Shown here: positions 1-10,548 of the stretch, one piece after another
Position numbering within the stretch: position 1 is the stretch's first letter
Layout: the number at the start of each line of letters is the position of its first letter
From: Ampelomyces quisqualis
Lineage: Eukaryota; Ascomycota; Dothideomycetes; Pleosporales; Phaeosphaeriaceae
Length of the DNA: 64,000 nucleotides
Assembly (NCBI GenBank): GCA_018398575.1
Contig: JAGTXZ010000008.1
Location: forward strand, 1,178,001 to 1,242,000
Reading direction: 5' to 3'
Made by a program: the position numbers and the translations under genes
The notes under the pieces: model-generated
What the model was told of the DNA's origin: nothing
The model's database searches: none
The model's input: the letters and a program-made list of their open reading frames with translations, nothing else

Positions 1-1969
1 GGATAGGCAGTCAGCCTTTTCCTCCCCTGCTACTTAACCTAGAAGTAGTAACTCTAGAGCCCTAGACAAAGCAGGATTAGTAAATCCTTCTACACAATCA
101 AGTTGTTAACTGTAAGAAGCAGCCCCTAAGATTAACAGACTACTAAGTTAATACATGCTGCTTTGCTACAAGAAGAATTACAACAATTAGATAGGAGGTA
201 AGAGTGTTAATATATTAATTGCAGATCTATTTGTAGATTGCTAGAAGGACAATTTTAAGAACACTTTCCTACTAGGCCTTGTAGAAGCCTAGACTAAGCG
301 CTCCAGTTATAAAACACTAAACGCTATAATTATAACAGCAATGCTAAGTAATTAGAATTACAGAATAGTTAAGAAGTGTGCTTATAGAGATAACATGCCT
401 AAGCTGCCTAACACATAGAAGCAGATACTTTAACATCTAATAAAAAGCCTGTTGTTAGATGCCTCTCTTAAGGAAATTAATTAGCTACACAAGAAAGGTA
501 CCTAGAAAGAAATTCTAAAGCATAAGTCTAAGAATTAACTAATCCTATTAAAATAGGTCTAGGCATACAAGTTTAATTAAGACAGTTATTTTCTAAAGTG
601 TAAGGCTAGGCTAGTAGTAAGAGAAGATCTCTAGGAGAAAGACTCTTTACTTACCACGTACGCTACTACACTTGCAGCCAAGTCTTTTAGGATTGCTATA
701 GCTATTGCAGCCTACTTTAATCTAGAAATTATGCAATATAACGTAGTTGGAGCGTTCCTTAACGCCTTAATTACAGCTAACAATCTAGTAATCTATAATC
801 TACCAGATAGATTTAAGAAAGCTAGGCTATGTGTAAAGCTTAACCAAGCGCTCTACAGGCTTAGAGAATCTCTATTACTTTGGTATAAGGAATTCTTAAG
901 ATTACTGCGCGAGATAGAACTACTTGCATCTAAAGAAGAACCTTGCCTTTTCTTTACTTAGGATCAAACAATCTTTGTTCTGTTCTACGTAAATAATATC
1001 CTACTTATTTACTACAAGAATCACAAGCTCAAAGCTAAGGTTCTATAGTCTAAGATTATTAGCAAATATAAAATCTAGGATTAAGGACTAGTCAAATGGT
1101 TCCTTAGGATTAGAGTTATCTAAAACAGATCAGACCAATCAATTACTCTGGTCTATAACGCCTATATTAACAAGATTACTAAGAAATTTAGACTACATAA
1201 TAGATTATTCCCTCTAACACTATTGCTATCTGAGAAGCTCTACAAGAACACTAGAGAAGCTAGTAAGCAAGAAATCAAGGCCTATTAAGAAAGAGTTAGA
1301 TTAGTCCTCTACACTGCAATTATAATCCAGCTAGATATAGCCTACGCAGTCTTAAAGCTTTCCTATTTCTTAACTAATCCTTTAGACAAGCATATTAAAG
1401 CTGTAGAACAAGTAATTATGTATCTCTATTAAACAAGGTTTAATTTAATCAAGTATAGCAATTTTAATAGTCTAGAACTAACTATTTGTAGAGACGCCTC
1501 CTTCGCGGACAATAAAGTAACTAGGCGCTTCTTACATAGTTATATAGCTATCCTGTTTGAAGGAGCAATCTCTTAGAAAGCTGCAAGGCAAGGATTAGTT
1601 ACTACCTTAATAACTGAAGCTAAGCTGCTTGCTCTAGAATACGCTGCAAAAGAATCTATAGCGCTTAACTAGTTCTTTAAGGAGCTTACGCTTGATCTAG
1701 AAGATCTATAGAATATCTAGTGTAATAATTAGCAGACTATCTGGCTAGTTATAGAGAAAAATAAGCAGATATCTACTAAGCTCAGGCATATTAACATTTA
1801 GAACATGTAGCTTAGGCAAGAGTACTCAAAAGGATTATTCTAAGTATCCTATCTAGAATCTGGATTAATACCAGCTAATAGTCTTACTAAGAACCTTACC
1901 TATTAACAATTTCTTAAGTTTAAGCAGCTTCTTAACCTTAAGGATATAAGCAAGTTACTTACAAAGTAA
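1..1969 (+). pseudogene. Ty1/copia pol fragment (element E), RIP-degraded
   Basis: The C-terminal part of a copia-type polyprotein continues from outside the window. Read through TAG/TAA stops, it shows the copia reverse transcriptase (RVT_2). Signs are NVVGAFLNALI and KLNQALYRLRESLLLWYKEF (731-900), then YVNNIL (986-1003) where functional enzymes have YVDDIL. The copia RNase H follows: CRDASFADNKVTRR near 1490, EAKLLALEYAAKES near 1617, a CNN-QQTIWLV motif near 1720 and the TKLRHINI motif near 1780, ending ILKDISKLLTK-like at 1969. Both catalytic Asp of the RT box are Asn, and dozens of stops replace Gln/Trp, so it is dead. Gag, protease and integrase would lie left of the window. The family assignment is firm and the boundaries are approximate. 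Confidence 0.9.
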
Positions 1970-2049
1970 TAATTTGGAAAATACAAAGATTAATTTAACT
2001 TCTCTATCTACTAATTAATTTGCTTGCTCTTAAAGCTTAAGATTACTAT

Positions 2050-3300
2050 AGGATCTAAGCAGAGCAAATACGCAAAAACTAAGACTACTAACGCTAAATT
2101 ACAAGCAAAACTATCTAGAAACTTGCCTCTATAAAGTTAAAGACCTTATTAATTATCTTGTAAGCCTAAGCACAACGCTTAGCGATTAAGAGACCTAAAG
2201 CCCTAGATCTACAGCTTAGAGACAGCAAATCTCTAACTATTCCTATAGCCTTAGGCGATAGAGACAATAACTAATCTTACGCTAGCTCCTAATGCTTAGG
2301 CATTAGAGTCTAAGCAGCCTAAAGCTGCTTCTTAAGTAGTAGAGCGTCAGGCAGGAAAGAGCTGCAACGCTAGTAACTAAACGACAGCTAGTTGCAGACT
2401 AGCGTAAATAGACTCTAAGCTACAAAGCTACTTAACGCTTTACTAAAGCCTTGCTGCCTATATCCCCTAAAGCCTTAAGCAGGATGCGCAGGCTCCTTTT
2501 CTAGAAGCTAAAAGTTAGATTAACATAGCTTGAGCTTACCCTAAAACTAGTAGGAGCTAGAGCGCTCTAAGCCTGCTATAAGGCCTTTGCAGCCTTAAGC
2601 TGCTAGTTAAGCCACGCGCAAGCCTTCTCTAGCTCTTATAAACAAGTTAGCTATTTCTAAGATTAAAAAAGCTTTAAAACTTACTGCGATAGTTTCCTTA
2701 AACACGCTAATAATAATCTTTATAGTCTGCTTACGCAGATTGCCTAGGCTACTCAAATTAGCAATTATATTACTAATAGCAATTAGAACAACCTACACCT
2801 TAACGCAAGAATAGTTTAGGTAAGCTGTGCAACACTTGCTTATTATTAATCTAGCCCTACTATAGCAGTAGCTATTGCCTTAATTGTTAGTAAACTAAGA
2901 GGTGCAGCGCAAGCACAAACTAGAGTAAAGCTCTCTCTTCTTAACCTTAATAGTCTTTTTACTAGAGACTGCCTTGCTCTTAGGCGTAGGATTACATTAC
3001 TTAGTCTTGCGCTAGGACTAGCGTAGAGGATTTGCTAGGACCTAGTTGTCCTTGCTCTTGTTAGCAGGCGCAGGGGCAGCAGCGTTCTTCTTGTAGGCGC
3101 GCGCGTAAGCTATCTTGTTAATTATAACAAACAGATTCTTCTTAGGAGGCTACTAGAGTTAGCAGCAAAATAGATTAAGAGTAGGAAAAACTTACTATAA
3201 TAGAGTAGATAGATAAAGCAGTTAATAAAGTAGATAATAAAAAGAATTAATAGATAGGTAGCTAGTTAATAAGTTAATTAATAAGTTAATTAATGCCCTA
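2050..3300 (+). pseudogene. Extra coiled-coil-like ORF downstream of copia pol
   Basis: One plus-strand frame stays open, apart from TAG/TAA that read as mutated Gln codons, from about 2050 to 3285. The deduced product is Gln/Arg/Lys/Leu-rich at the N-terminus (QQLILRQLLMLRH). It then has long amphipathic stretches and Ala/Leu-rich segments (SSPTIAVAIALIVSKLRGAA near 2850; RRRITLLSLALGLAQR near 2975), and ends with a basic tail. The composition suggests an extended alpha-helical or coiled-coil protein, perhaps with a hydrophobic hairpin. It lies between pol and the presumed 3' LTR of copia E in the same orientation. I do not recognise a family. It could be an acquired gene of this copia lineage or the remnant of another insertion. 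Confidence 0.5.
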
Positions 3301-3790
3301 GAGTGTAAGAGTATAGGAGCAGGCAGGCTTCTTATACCTAAGCAACGCAACTGCTAGGTAACAAGCTTGCCTACTGCTCTCTTACCTAGCTGCGCAATCT
3401 TACTCTATAACAACACGCGTAAACAGACTGCCTCTTACCTAGCTAACAGGCTAGGTAACAGTAACGCTCTAAATTAAAGCTTAGCCAACAGGTAAACTTA
3501 CACTAACAGTCTGTTTGCACCTATCCTATAGACTGCCCGCTTACAAAACCTACACATAAGGCCTAAGAGAATAACGTAGGCTATAATTTTGGACAAACAA
3601 CACTAATATTGGATTTGGTTACATATATAGTAAATAATTAGGAATTTACGCGCTAATAACTAACGTTTAAGCTAATGAATTAAGCAACGCAACGCCTGTA
3701 ATACAGAGCAGCACTGCTGTTTGCCTCAATTACTACTTCTGCTCTACTAAACAAATTAGGCAAGCTAACAAGTTTGCCTAATCTAGGGGG
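3301..3790 (+). other. Non-coding 3' region of copia E ending in a polypurine tract
   Basis: No frame persists here. Several short inverted repeats occur around 3305-3420. The segment ends in AGGGGG (3785-3790), directly before a TGTG start. That is the expected position of the polypurine tract priming plus-strand synthesis next to a 3' LTR. Confidence 0.45.
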
Positions 3791-3939
3791 TGTGTAACAG
3801 AGTATGTAAATTAGCAGATTACAGGATTGTTACGTGTAATAACCAAGCATGTTACTAATAAAATAGAATCTATTTAGGACTAGGCTAACTTATTAAGCTG
3901 TTTCTTAGCTTAGTGTATTTAATCTGATCTATCCTCACA
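3791..3939 (+). repeat. Probable 3' LTR of copia E (about 149 bp)
   Basis: The segment begins TGTGTAACAG right after a G-rich tract and ends CCTCACA, giving TGTG...CACA termini. The sequence to the right belongs to another element (F1) on the opposite strand, so 3939 is a plausible insertion boundary. The 5' LTR is outside the window, so the pair cannot be compared. Short LTRs are common in fungal copia elements. Confidence 0.55.
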
Positions 3940-4640
3940 TAGTATAGAACAAGTGATAGGATCTTTTTTACTTACAACAATTTGATCTATAGTATTTCTC
4001 AGCTCCTACACTAATAGATACTAAGGCTTAAGATAGCCCTTAGCTAGGGTTATAGTATAGCTCTATACTAAGGCTATGTATTGTCTTTTAGTCTAATAGT
4101 TATCTTAGTTAATTTTAAGTTAATTCTAGATAGAGGCCTGCTATTAGCAGAAGGTAGAATCTTTTCTATTACTAAGATTATCTATATTAGGCGTCTTTTT
4201 AGATTATTAAAGTTAGCAAGAGCTTTTATAGTAATATAAGTGTTTAGATATAGAGCTGTTAAATAAATAGCAAGGTGCAGAAGAGTTCTAAGAGGTTTTA
4301 GTAGTAGGTAGAGGCTTATCTAGTCCTACTAAAGGAGTTGGTTTTTTCTTAAGGAAATTAATTTCTACTAATACCTGTTTTGGTTCTTATTGTAATTAAT
4401 TAACTTCTATTTGCGCAGGAGTTAGGTTTAGTGCAGCTCTAGGCCAAGGTCTCTTCTTAGATTCCTTAGTATCTAACTTTTTTGTTTTAGCACTCTGCTA
4501 CTAGGTTGTAACAGTTAATACAGAGTCTTCTTAGAATTCTTAAGGTACTAGTGTAGCTTTTAGAGGAGTTATTAGCGTTGCCTCTAATACTCCTAGGCTG
4601 TTAATAGTTTCTAAGTTTCTATTCTAGAGCTAAACGCAAC
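3940..4640 (-). pseudogene. Leader-proximal ORF (gag-like) of LTR element F1
   Basis: The minus strand has a continuous frame, interrupted by RIP-type stops, running away from the F1 LTR. The part at 4393-4640 is shared with the second F copy at the right window edge and includes LEATLITPPKSAP-like residues there. Downstream residues include LVEINFLKKKPTPLVGLDKP and a Gln/Ser/Lys-rich continuation. The position directly after a 5' LTR and leader suggests gag, but I see no zinc knuckle or other signature before copia E interrupts it at 3939. The element class (copia or gypsy) is undetermined. Confidence 0.5.
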
Positions 4641-4861
4641 TTTTACTAAAGTAACCTTAACTATTATATTAATAGAAAGATCTAAACCTAAAGGCTTTAG
4701 CTATAAAGAGATCTAAGGGATCTTAACTGTGTTTTATAGATTTAAGGTTACAAACAAATCTAATTTAGATATTATTCTATGCGTTTTAACGCAATCTTTT
4801 TCAAAGTAAATTACAATATTATCTAAATACTATTACTAGTAAGACAAAGTTTTTCTTGTAA
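4641..4861 (-). other. 5' leader of element F1
   Basis: This untranslated stretch lies between the F1 LTR and the first recognisable frame. It is nearly collinear with the reverse complement of 63524-63760. The sequence next to the LTR is not purine-rich, which argues that this is the 5' (primer-site) side rather than the 3' side. I could not match a specific tRNA primer. Confidence 0.4.
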
Positions 4862-5161
4862 TATAAAAACGCAGGTAGGTACAACTATTAGGATTAAATA
4901 AGATATATATTAGAGGTATACAGAAGTGCGTATTGTATAAAAGATTCTAGATTAGCTATACACCTATAGGTCTTGTACAGAAGAATAAAGAAAACTTATC
5001 CTTTATCTAATGCAATAGGCTTATATTTATAGTTAAGGTAGCAACTAAGTTAGAGTAGATTTAGAGTATTTTTAGCACTACTTCTACTATTTCTTACATA
5101 ATCTGTTACTAAGCCTTTATAAGGTATTAGATGTAACATATATTTGTATATATTTATTATA
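4862..5161 (-). repeat. LTR of element F1 (300 bp, 5' LTR in minus orientation)
   Basis: This 300-bp block is the reverse complement of 63224-63523, also 300 bp. In the better preserved right copy the termini are TGTAACA...TGTTACA. Here they have decayed to TATAAAA and TTATTATA by transitions. Gypsy D coding sequence starts immediately at 5162, marking the insertion boundary. Confidence 0.8.
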
Positions 5162-6023
5162 GTATAGCTAAGCTAATTATAAAGTCTTAGAGTCTTGCTA
5201 CGCCTTTTAAATAGACTATACACTACTAATAGGCCTTTAATTAGATTAAAGCCTTACTTCTAGCTATTTCTACACTATCTTATTTCTATTCTTAGTATAA
5301 CACAAAATTAGAAACTAACGCGCTAGATAGAGTAATAGTAAGAGTACTCTCTTAGAAGTACTCTAATAATAAGTAGTACTCTATAGCCTTCTATAGTTAT
5401 ACTCTATCTAGAGCTATACTTAATTAAGAAATATATTACAACGAAACATTTGCTATCTTAAAAGTATTTAAGAAGTAGAGAGCTAAACTTACCTCTATAT
5501 AGAGCTAAATCTAGGTATATTTAGATTATTACTTTCTAGAATACTTTATAACTATAAAGGTTTTTTATATATGTTAAGCTTATTAGGTATAGATTATTAC
5601 TGTGTTTAATTTCTGTATTAAGTACACAGCTAGCAAATTAAATAAGAGAGCTAATATCTTTAGCTAAAGAGAACAAAACGTTAGTAAACGTAAGGCTGCC
5701 TAACTAGACAACTAATTCTATATACTTTTAGAACCTAAACAACTAAATTACCTAGTTAACTCTAAACTAGTCTAGAACTTTATCTTAACCTATCTAGAGG
5801 TTGCTGTTTCAGCTATTTTAGTCTAATCTATTAGTGCCCTACTAAATATTAACTTCTTAAAACTAATTTAAGCTCTGCTACTAGATAATTGCTAATCCTT
5901 TAAAGACAAATACCTTAAGCTTTTCTAGCTATACTGCGTCTAAAAAGAACTGCTGCTATATTACTTATACCTTTATGTACCTAAGAATTTTCTCTTATAT
6001 ACCTAACTAATCAGAGAGGCCTA
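5162..6023 (+). pseudogene. Ty3/gypsy D pol: RNase H and start of integrase
   Basis: The frame opens inside the RT/RNase H connection. A Ty3-type RNase H follows: IAFYSYTLSRAILNQEIYYN (5384-5440), where families show the VAFYSRKLSPAE...Y pattern, then LDYYFLEYFITIKV (5520-5560, TDHKNLEYF-like). The tether segment ends near 5670, and the start of the integrase zinc-binding region (LYVPKNFLL) is at 5980. Many stops replace Gln/Trp. The left side was cut by F1, so the RT and gag lie outside. The right side is cut at 6023 by MITE1 (target TA). The same protein resumes at 6863. Confidence 0.85.
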
Positions 6024-7806
6024 TGTTAGAAAAACTTAAGATTAATCTAATTAGCCTAATTGCTGCAACCCGCGGCAGCCTAACAGTAATACTGTCTACT
6101 AGACAATTTGCTAAAGTCGCCCCACTTACTTCTAGTTGCTAGCAACCTAACAGCAACCTGACAGCAACCTAACAGAGTCGCTAGTGTCGCTAATGTTGCC
6201 AATTTTACTCACGTGACTGTATTGCTGTATTTTCATGATTACTTAAGTAACTTAAAAATATAAAATATAGAACGTAATTCTCTCTTTAAAATGCACTATT
6301 CAGAATTTTTGTAGCTGCTCTAGTTATTGAGATATAGCGCCTTAAAGTTATAATATTTAATTTTTTTTTTTAAAAAAAACTCCAAGTTCGTTTAATGCAA
6401 TAGATCTAGGCGCCTGCTGCATACCAATTAGGAATAGGATTGTTCTAACGTAAAATTAGCTGTTTAGTTACTATTTTTTAAAAAAAAAATAAAATATATT
6501 ATCTAATTAAAGTGCTAGAGCTTTAGCGAAAACAAGCCTTAGCAAAGAACATTAAAATCTACAAACTTCACTGCCTTGCATCTCAACAACGAGAGCAGCT
6601 ATAAGAAATCTAAAAAGTGCGTTTTAAAGAGAAAATTAAGCCCTATATTTTAGGTTTTTAGGATAATGACGTAATGGCGCGGTTGGGGCAGGTAGGGCAA
6701 GTAGAGCAGGTAGAGCAGTTTAAGCGTTTTAGGCTAAATAGGCAGCCAGAACAAATAGGGGACTCTAGGGACAGTCGAATACAGTCAAGAACTGTCTAGT
6801 CAACTGTTCCAACAGTGTCGCGGATGTCGCTAACTCTAACAACGTCAAATTTTCCTAACGTATAATTAAGTATTAACTGCTTATCTAAGCGCTATAAAGA
6901 CGTACTAGCTCTTAGCCTAGCAATACTATTAGAAAAGTACAAAGGCTATATATAAACACTATATACAAAACTGTTTTTTCTATTAAAGATTCTATCTAAG
7001 GTAGATCTAATCCTAAGGTTTCCTTTCTCTGTTACTAATTCCTTATAGGCCTATACAGCATTTATGTATAGATTTTAAGATATTTTTAAAAGATTATAAT
7101 AGCTATAACTAATTACAGTTATTATTTATTGTCTTTTAAAGTAAGCTATCTTTATTTCTTACTACAAAACAATTAACGCTTAACAGATAGCTTAATTATC
7201 TATCTAATAGGTATACTAATTTCGCTACACGCCTGAAAGTATAGTATCTAATTGTAGCCTGTAGTTTATATTCTTATTCTAGTATAATTCTGCGTTTAAG
7301 AAGAACTGCTACTATATTACTTACGCCTTTGTGTACCTAAAGAGTCTTTCTTATATACCTAACTAATTAGAAAGGCCTATAATAAGGTATTAACTGCTTA
7401 TCTAAGCGCTGCAAAGACGTAATAGCTTCTAGCCTAGTAATATTATTAGAAAGATATAGAGGCTATATATAGACGCTATGTACAAAACTATGTTTTCTAT
7501 TAAAGATCCTATCTAATACAGCTCTAATCCTAAGGTTTCCTTTATCTATTACTTATTCCTAGTAGGCCTATATAGTATTTGTGTATAGATTTTAAGACAT
7601 TTCTAAAGGATTTTTATAGCTATAATTAAATTATATTTATTATTTATTGTTTATTAAAGTAAGCTATATCTATTTCTTACTACAAAACAATTAACGCTTA
7701 ACAGATAGCTTACTTATTTATCTAATAGGTATATTAATTTAGCTATACGCCTAAAAGTATAGTGTCTAATTGCAGCCTCTAGTTTGTGTTCTAATTCTAG
7801 TCTAAG
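5934..7806 (+). repeat. Direct duplication (about 517-bp unit) inside gypsy D integrase
   Basis: The stretch starting CTGCGTCTAA at 5934 recurs from CTGCGTTTAA at 7290. Unit 1 is 5934-7289 including MITE1, and is about 517 bp without MITE1 and its TA duplication. Unit 2 is 7290 to about 7806. Both contain the integrase HHCC-adjacent and catalytic core segments. Since 517 is not a multiple of three, the duplication itself breaks the reading frame. The two units differ mainly by transitions, so the duplication is old. MITE1 is only in unit 1 and is therefore younger. Confidence 0.85.
6024..6860 (-). mobile_element. Z-family MITE1 (837 bp)
   Basis: This non-coding element is bounded by TGTTAGAAAAA and TTTTCCTAACG (consensus TIR CGTTAGGAAAA), with TA on both sides (6022-6023 and 6861-6862). 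The empty site is visible in the duplicated host unit at about 7384, where GGCCTATAATAAGG is uninterrupted. It is collinear with 58994-59828 and with the reverse complement of 9161-9994. Its left end matches the right end of giant transposon Z, so its orientation is minus relative to Z. Internally it has two inverted ~100-bp arms (about 6250-6350 and 6550-6660). It has no transposase and is presumably moved by Z-type enzyme. Confidence 0.9.
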
Positions 7807-9160
7807 TTCTGCTTGATCCTAGGCATGTAAATTAAGCTTTCTACTACCTATTACAAACAGACTAATATTTACACTAAGATTGTAAATAAGTATATAAATT
7901 AAGAATTAAGGCTCTTTGTATTCTATTACTAGGACAACTAGATTAACCTTCTGCTAATAATTAATTAAGCTTAGGCAACACTACTACACTCTGCAATTAG
8001 TATTGCTCTATACTAGCTTCTGTTTAGATCTAAACTATAATAGAGGTAGGATTAGTTATTATCTACTTTAAACTATAAGAATACTAATATTAGAGATGTA
8101 TTAAGCTTAGCTACTTGTATATATAAAGCCTAGCGTATAGCTAAAGATAATATAAAGAAGGCGTAGTAATAGATAGCTGCTAAAGTAAACAAATATTAAC
8201 ACTTTCTTAATTAGTTAGTAGGTAATAAGGTTTACCTGTTACCTTAAAACCTATTTGTTTCTTACCTAAGTTGCAAACTTACTAAATTGTAAAAGAGCCT
8301 CTTAAACGTTTTAGAATAAGTTAGCTATTTATTCTAACTAAAGTTACCTAAAGGCTCTAAGATTTCTAACGTATTTGCTCTAGACGTTCTCTACAAAGAC
8401 TCCAAAAATCCTCTACTTAGTTAGCTAGGCCTAAACCTATCTAGTATCTTAATTTAAGGCGTTAAAGAGTAAGAGGTAGAAGAGATTCTAGCTAGCAAGC
8501 TTTACTACTCTATTCTAAAGTATTATATAAAATAAGTAAGTTGTTACTCCAACTCTTCTTAGTATAATATATTTAACTTTATAAGAGTACTATATATATT
8601 ACAAGCGTTCTATAAACGCTATCTAAAACAGCTAGAGCTTTTACAAGCGTTAGCTTAGTAGATTATAGTATAAGAAAAAGAAATTAAATATCTTACAGTA
8701 TTTTAAGATAATTATATTAGAGAAATTAAACTTAATATTACAACTACTTTACTAGTAGGTAATAACTATTAATAATAGAAGTCTTACTTTTCTATTAGAT
8801 CTAATACTAGACTAATATTGCTACTAGTAGAATACTCTTAACTATCTAATTTACTAGGCGCAGACACTAACGCGCTACCTAGTTATCTTCTATTATAGCT
8901 CTACTTACTATAAGTACTACCTAACTTTTCTTCTACTTAATTTACTCTTAATACTATTAAGACATCTACTAGCTAAGTAACTATACTAGTTAACCTAGCT
9001 GTGCTCTATCTAAGCAACCTAAGCTCCTTAGCTATCTCTCTAACCTCTCTAGCTAGCTTCTTCCTCTAGTAATAAGCACTAACAAGTAGGTTAGTAGTAT
9101 TTATATTAGCTACCTATGCAGTACTTACTTATATAGTAGAAGCTAACTAAAAGCCTACTG
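6863..9160 (+). pseudogene. Ty3/gypsy D pol: integrase, C-terminal domain and chromodomain
   Basis: Resumes after MITE1. Integrase signatures are present in both duplicated units: KTINAQQIAYLFI-like (7690) and KSIVSNCSLQFVF (7755), where families have PKSIVSDRGPQF. STTYYKQTN (7837) corresponds to the HPQTDGQ motif. Next come the long helix (8140-8210), the LP-NLFVSYL fold (8240), the LPKGSKISNVFALDVL box (8345; HPVFHVSLL-like) and a chromodomain beginning EQEVEEILASKL (8470). The chromodomain would target H3K9-methylated chromatin. Its aromatic positions are partly lost to stops. After it, a Ser/Thr/Leu-rich extension runs on in frame to 9160, where MITE2 cuts it. Confidence 0.85.
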
Positions 9161-9994
9161 CGTTAGGAAAATTCAATGTTGTTAGAGTTAGCAACATCTA
9201 TAACACTGTTAAAACAGTTAACTAGACAGTTCTTAACTGTACTTAACAGTTCCTAGGGTCCCCTATTTGTTCTAGCTGCCTAATTAGACAAAAACGCCTA
9301 AAGTAATCTACCTAATCCACTAGACACACCTGCTCTACCTGCGCCATTAGGTTATTATTCTAAAACTAAAAAATATAGGGCTTAATTTTCTCTTTAAAAC
9401 GTACTTTTTAGATTTCTTATAGCTGCTCTTGTTGTTAAGATGCAAGGCAGTAAAGTTTGTAGAGTTTTAAAGTTCTTTGCTAAGGCTTGTTTTTGCTAAA
9501 GCTCTAGCACTTTAACTAGATAATATATTATATTTTTTATTAAAGAAATAGTAACTCAAGTGCAGATTTTACTTTAGAACATTTTATTATATTATATTAT
9601 AATGCAGGCGCGCAGATCTGTTGTGTTGAACGTACTTTAAAGTTTTTTTAAAAAAGTTTATAACTTTAACGCGCTATATCTTAAAAACTAGAGCAGGTAC
9701 AAAGATTTTGAATAGTGCATTTTAAAGACGAAATTCCACTCTATATTTTGTATGTTTAGGTTACTTACGTTATTATGAAAATACAGCAATACAGTCACGT
9801 GAGTAAAATTGGCGACATTAGCAACTCTGTTAGATCTAGCAACTCTAGTAGCCCTGTTAGGTTGCTGTTAGGTTGCTAGCGACCAGAAGTAAGTAGGGTA
9901 ACTTTAGTAAATTGTCTAGTAAACAGTATTGCTTTTGGGCCGCCGCGAGTTGCAGCAATCAGGCCGACTAGATTAATCTTAAATTTTCCTAACG
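9161..9994 (+). mobile_element. Z-family MITE2 (834 bp)
   Basis: It is bounded by perfect 11-bp TIRs, CGTTAGGAAAA (9161-9171) and TTTTCCTAACG (9984-9994), and flanked by TG on both sides (9159-9160 and 9995-9996). It is the reverse orientation of MITE1 and MITE3, and its left end is collinear with the left end of Z at 13322. It contains the internal inverted arms and a CACGTG palindrome near 9797. It splits the C-terminal extension of gypsy D, whose frame joins exactly when MITE2 plus one TG are removed. Confidence 0.9.
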
Positions 9995-10548
9995 TGCCTA
10001 GATATTAGCCTCTTACTCTAACACTATCTTATTAGACTTATCTCTACCTAAGGTAGTAAACCTATAGTTAAAGGCCTTAGAAAAGCTATTATACTTTTAG
10101 CCTACATATTAAGAAACTAAGTAATACTTCTTATTTAGGAGTATGTAATATACACAATTCTTAGACATATCTAAATAGAATCTAAACTTAATATTAAAAT
10201 AGCTGCAAGTAAAAGCTCTTGCAGCCTATAGGTAATTTACTTAATAGGCTAGAAAATAAGCCTTAGAGGAGACAGAAATAGGTATTATGTGTATCTACTA
10301 TATAGTTAGCTAATAGTTAAATTAGAATAAGGCTTAGATACCTTTAGGTAAATAAACGTAAGAAGAAAAGTATAAATAAGTACTATACTTAAGGGCTAGC
10401 CTTATAATCATGCTTAAAAACTCTAGAAAAAGTTAAGATAACAAATACACTACTGCGCTAAGCAAAACAATAATAAACAGCTATAACGCGTTATTAGAAA
10501 TTTAAAGGTAAGATAAATAAGACTTTTGAAGAATCTTAGAAGGTATCC
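9995..10548 (+). pseudogene. C-terminal extension of gypsy D after the chromodomain
   Basis: This continues the frame left at 9160. It has repeated Gln-to-stop changes but otherwise ordinary protein composition, for example DLSLPKVVNL (10035), LQVKALAAYR (10205) and ALEETEIGIMCIYYIV (10265). Together with the part before MITE2 it makes several hundred residues downstream of the chromodomain, much longer than the short tail typical of chromoviral integrases. It has no recognised domain. It may be a helical domain fused to integrase or a separate downstream ORF. The segment ends where outer Z enters at 10549. Confidence 0.55.

Noticed and set aside
6022..6862. MITEs and Z as Tc1/mariner elements because of TA flanks
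   Set aside because: MITE2 and inner Z have TG/TG flanks and outer Z has CC before its left end. TIR, size and subterminal repeats fit CACTA-like elements better.
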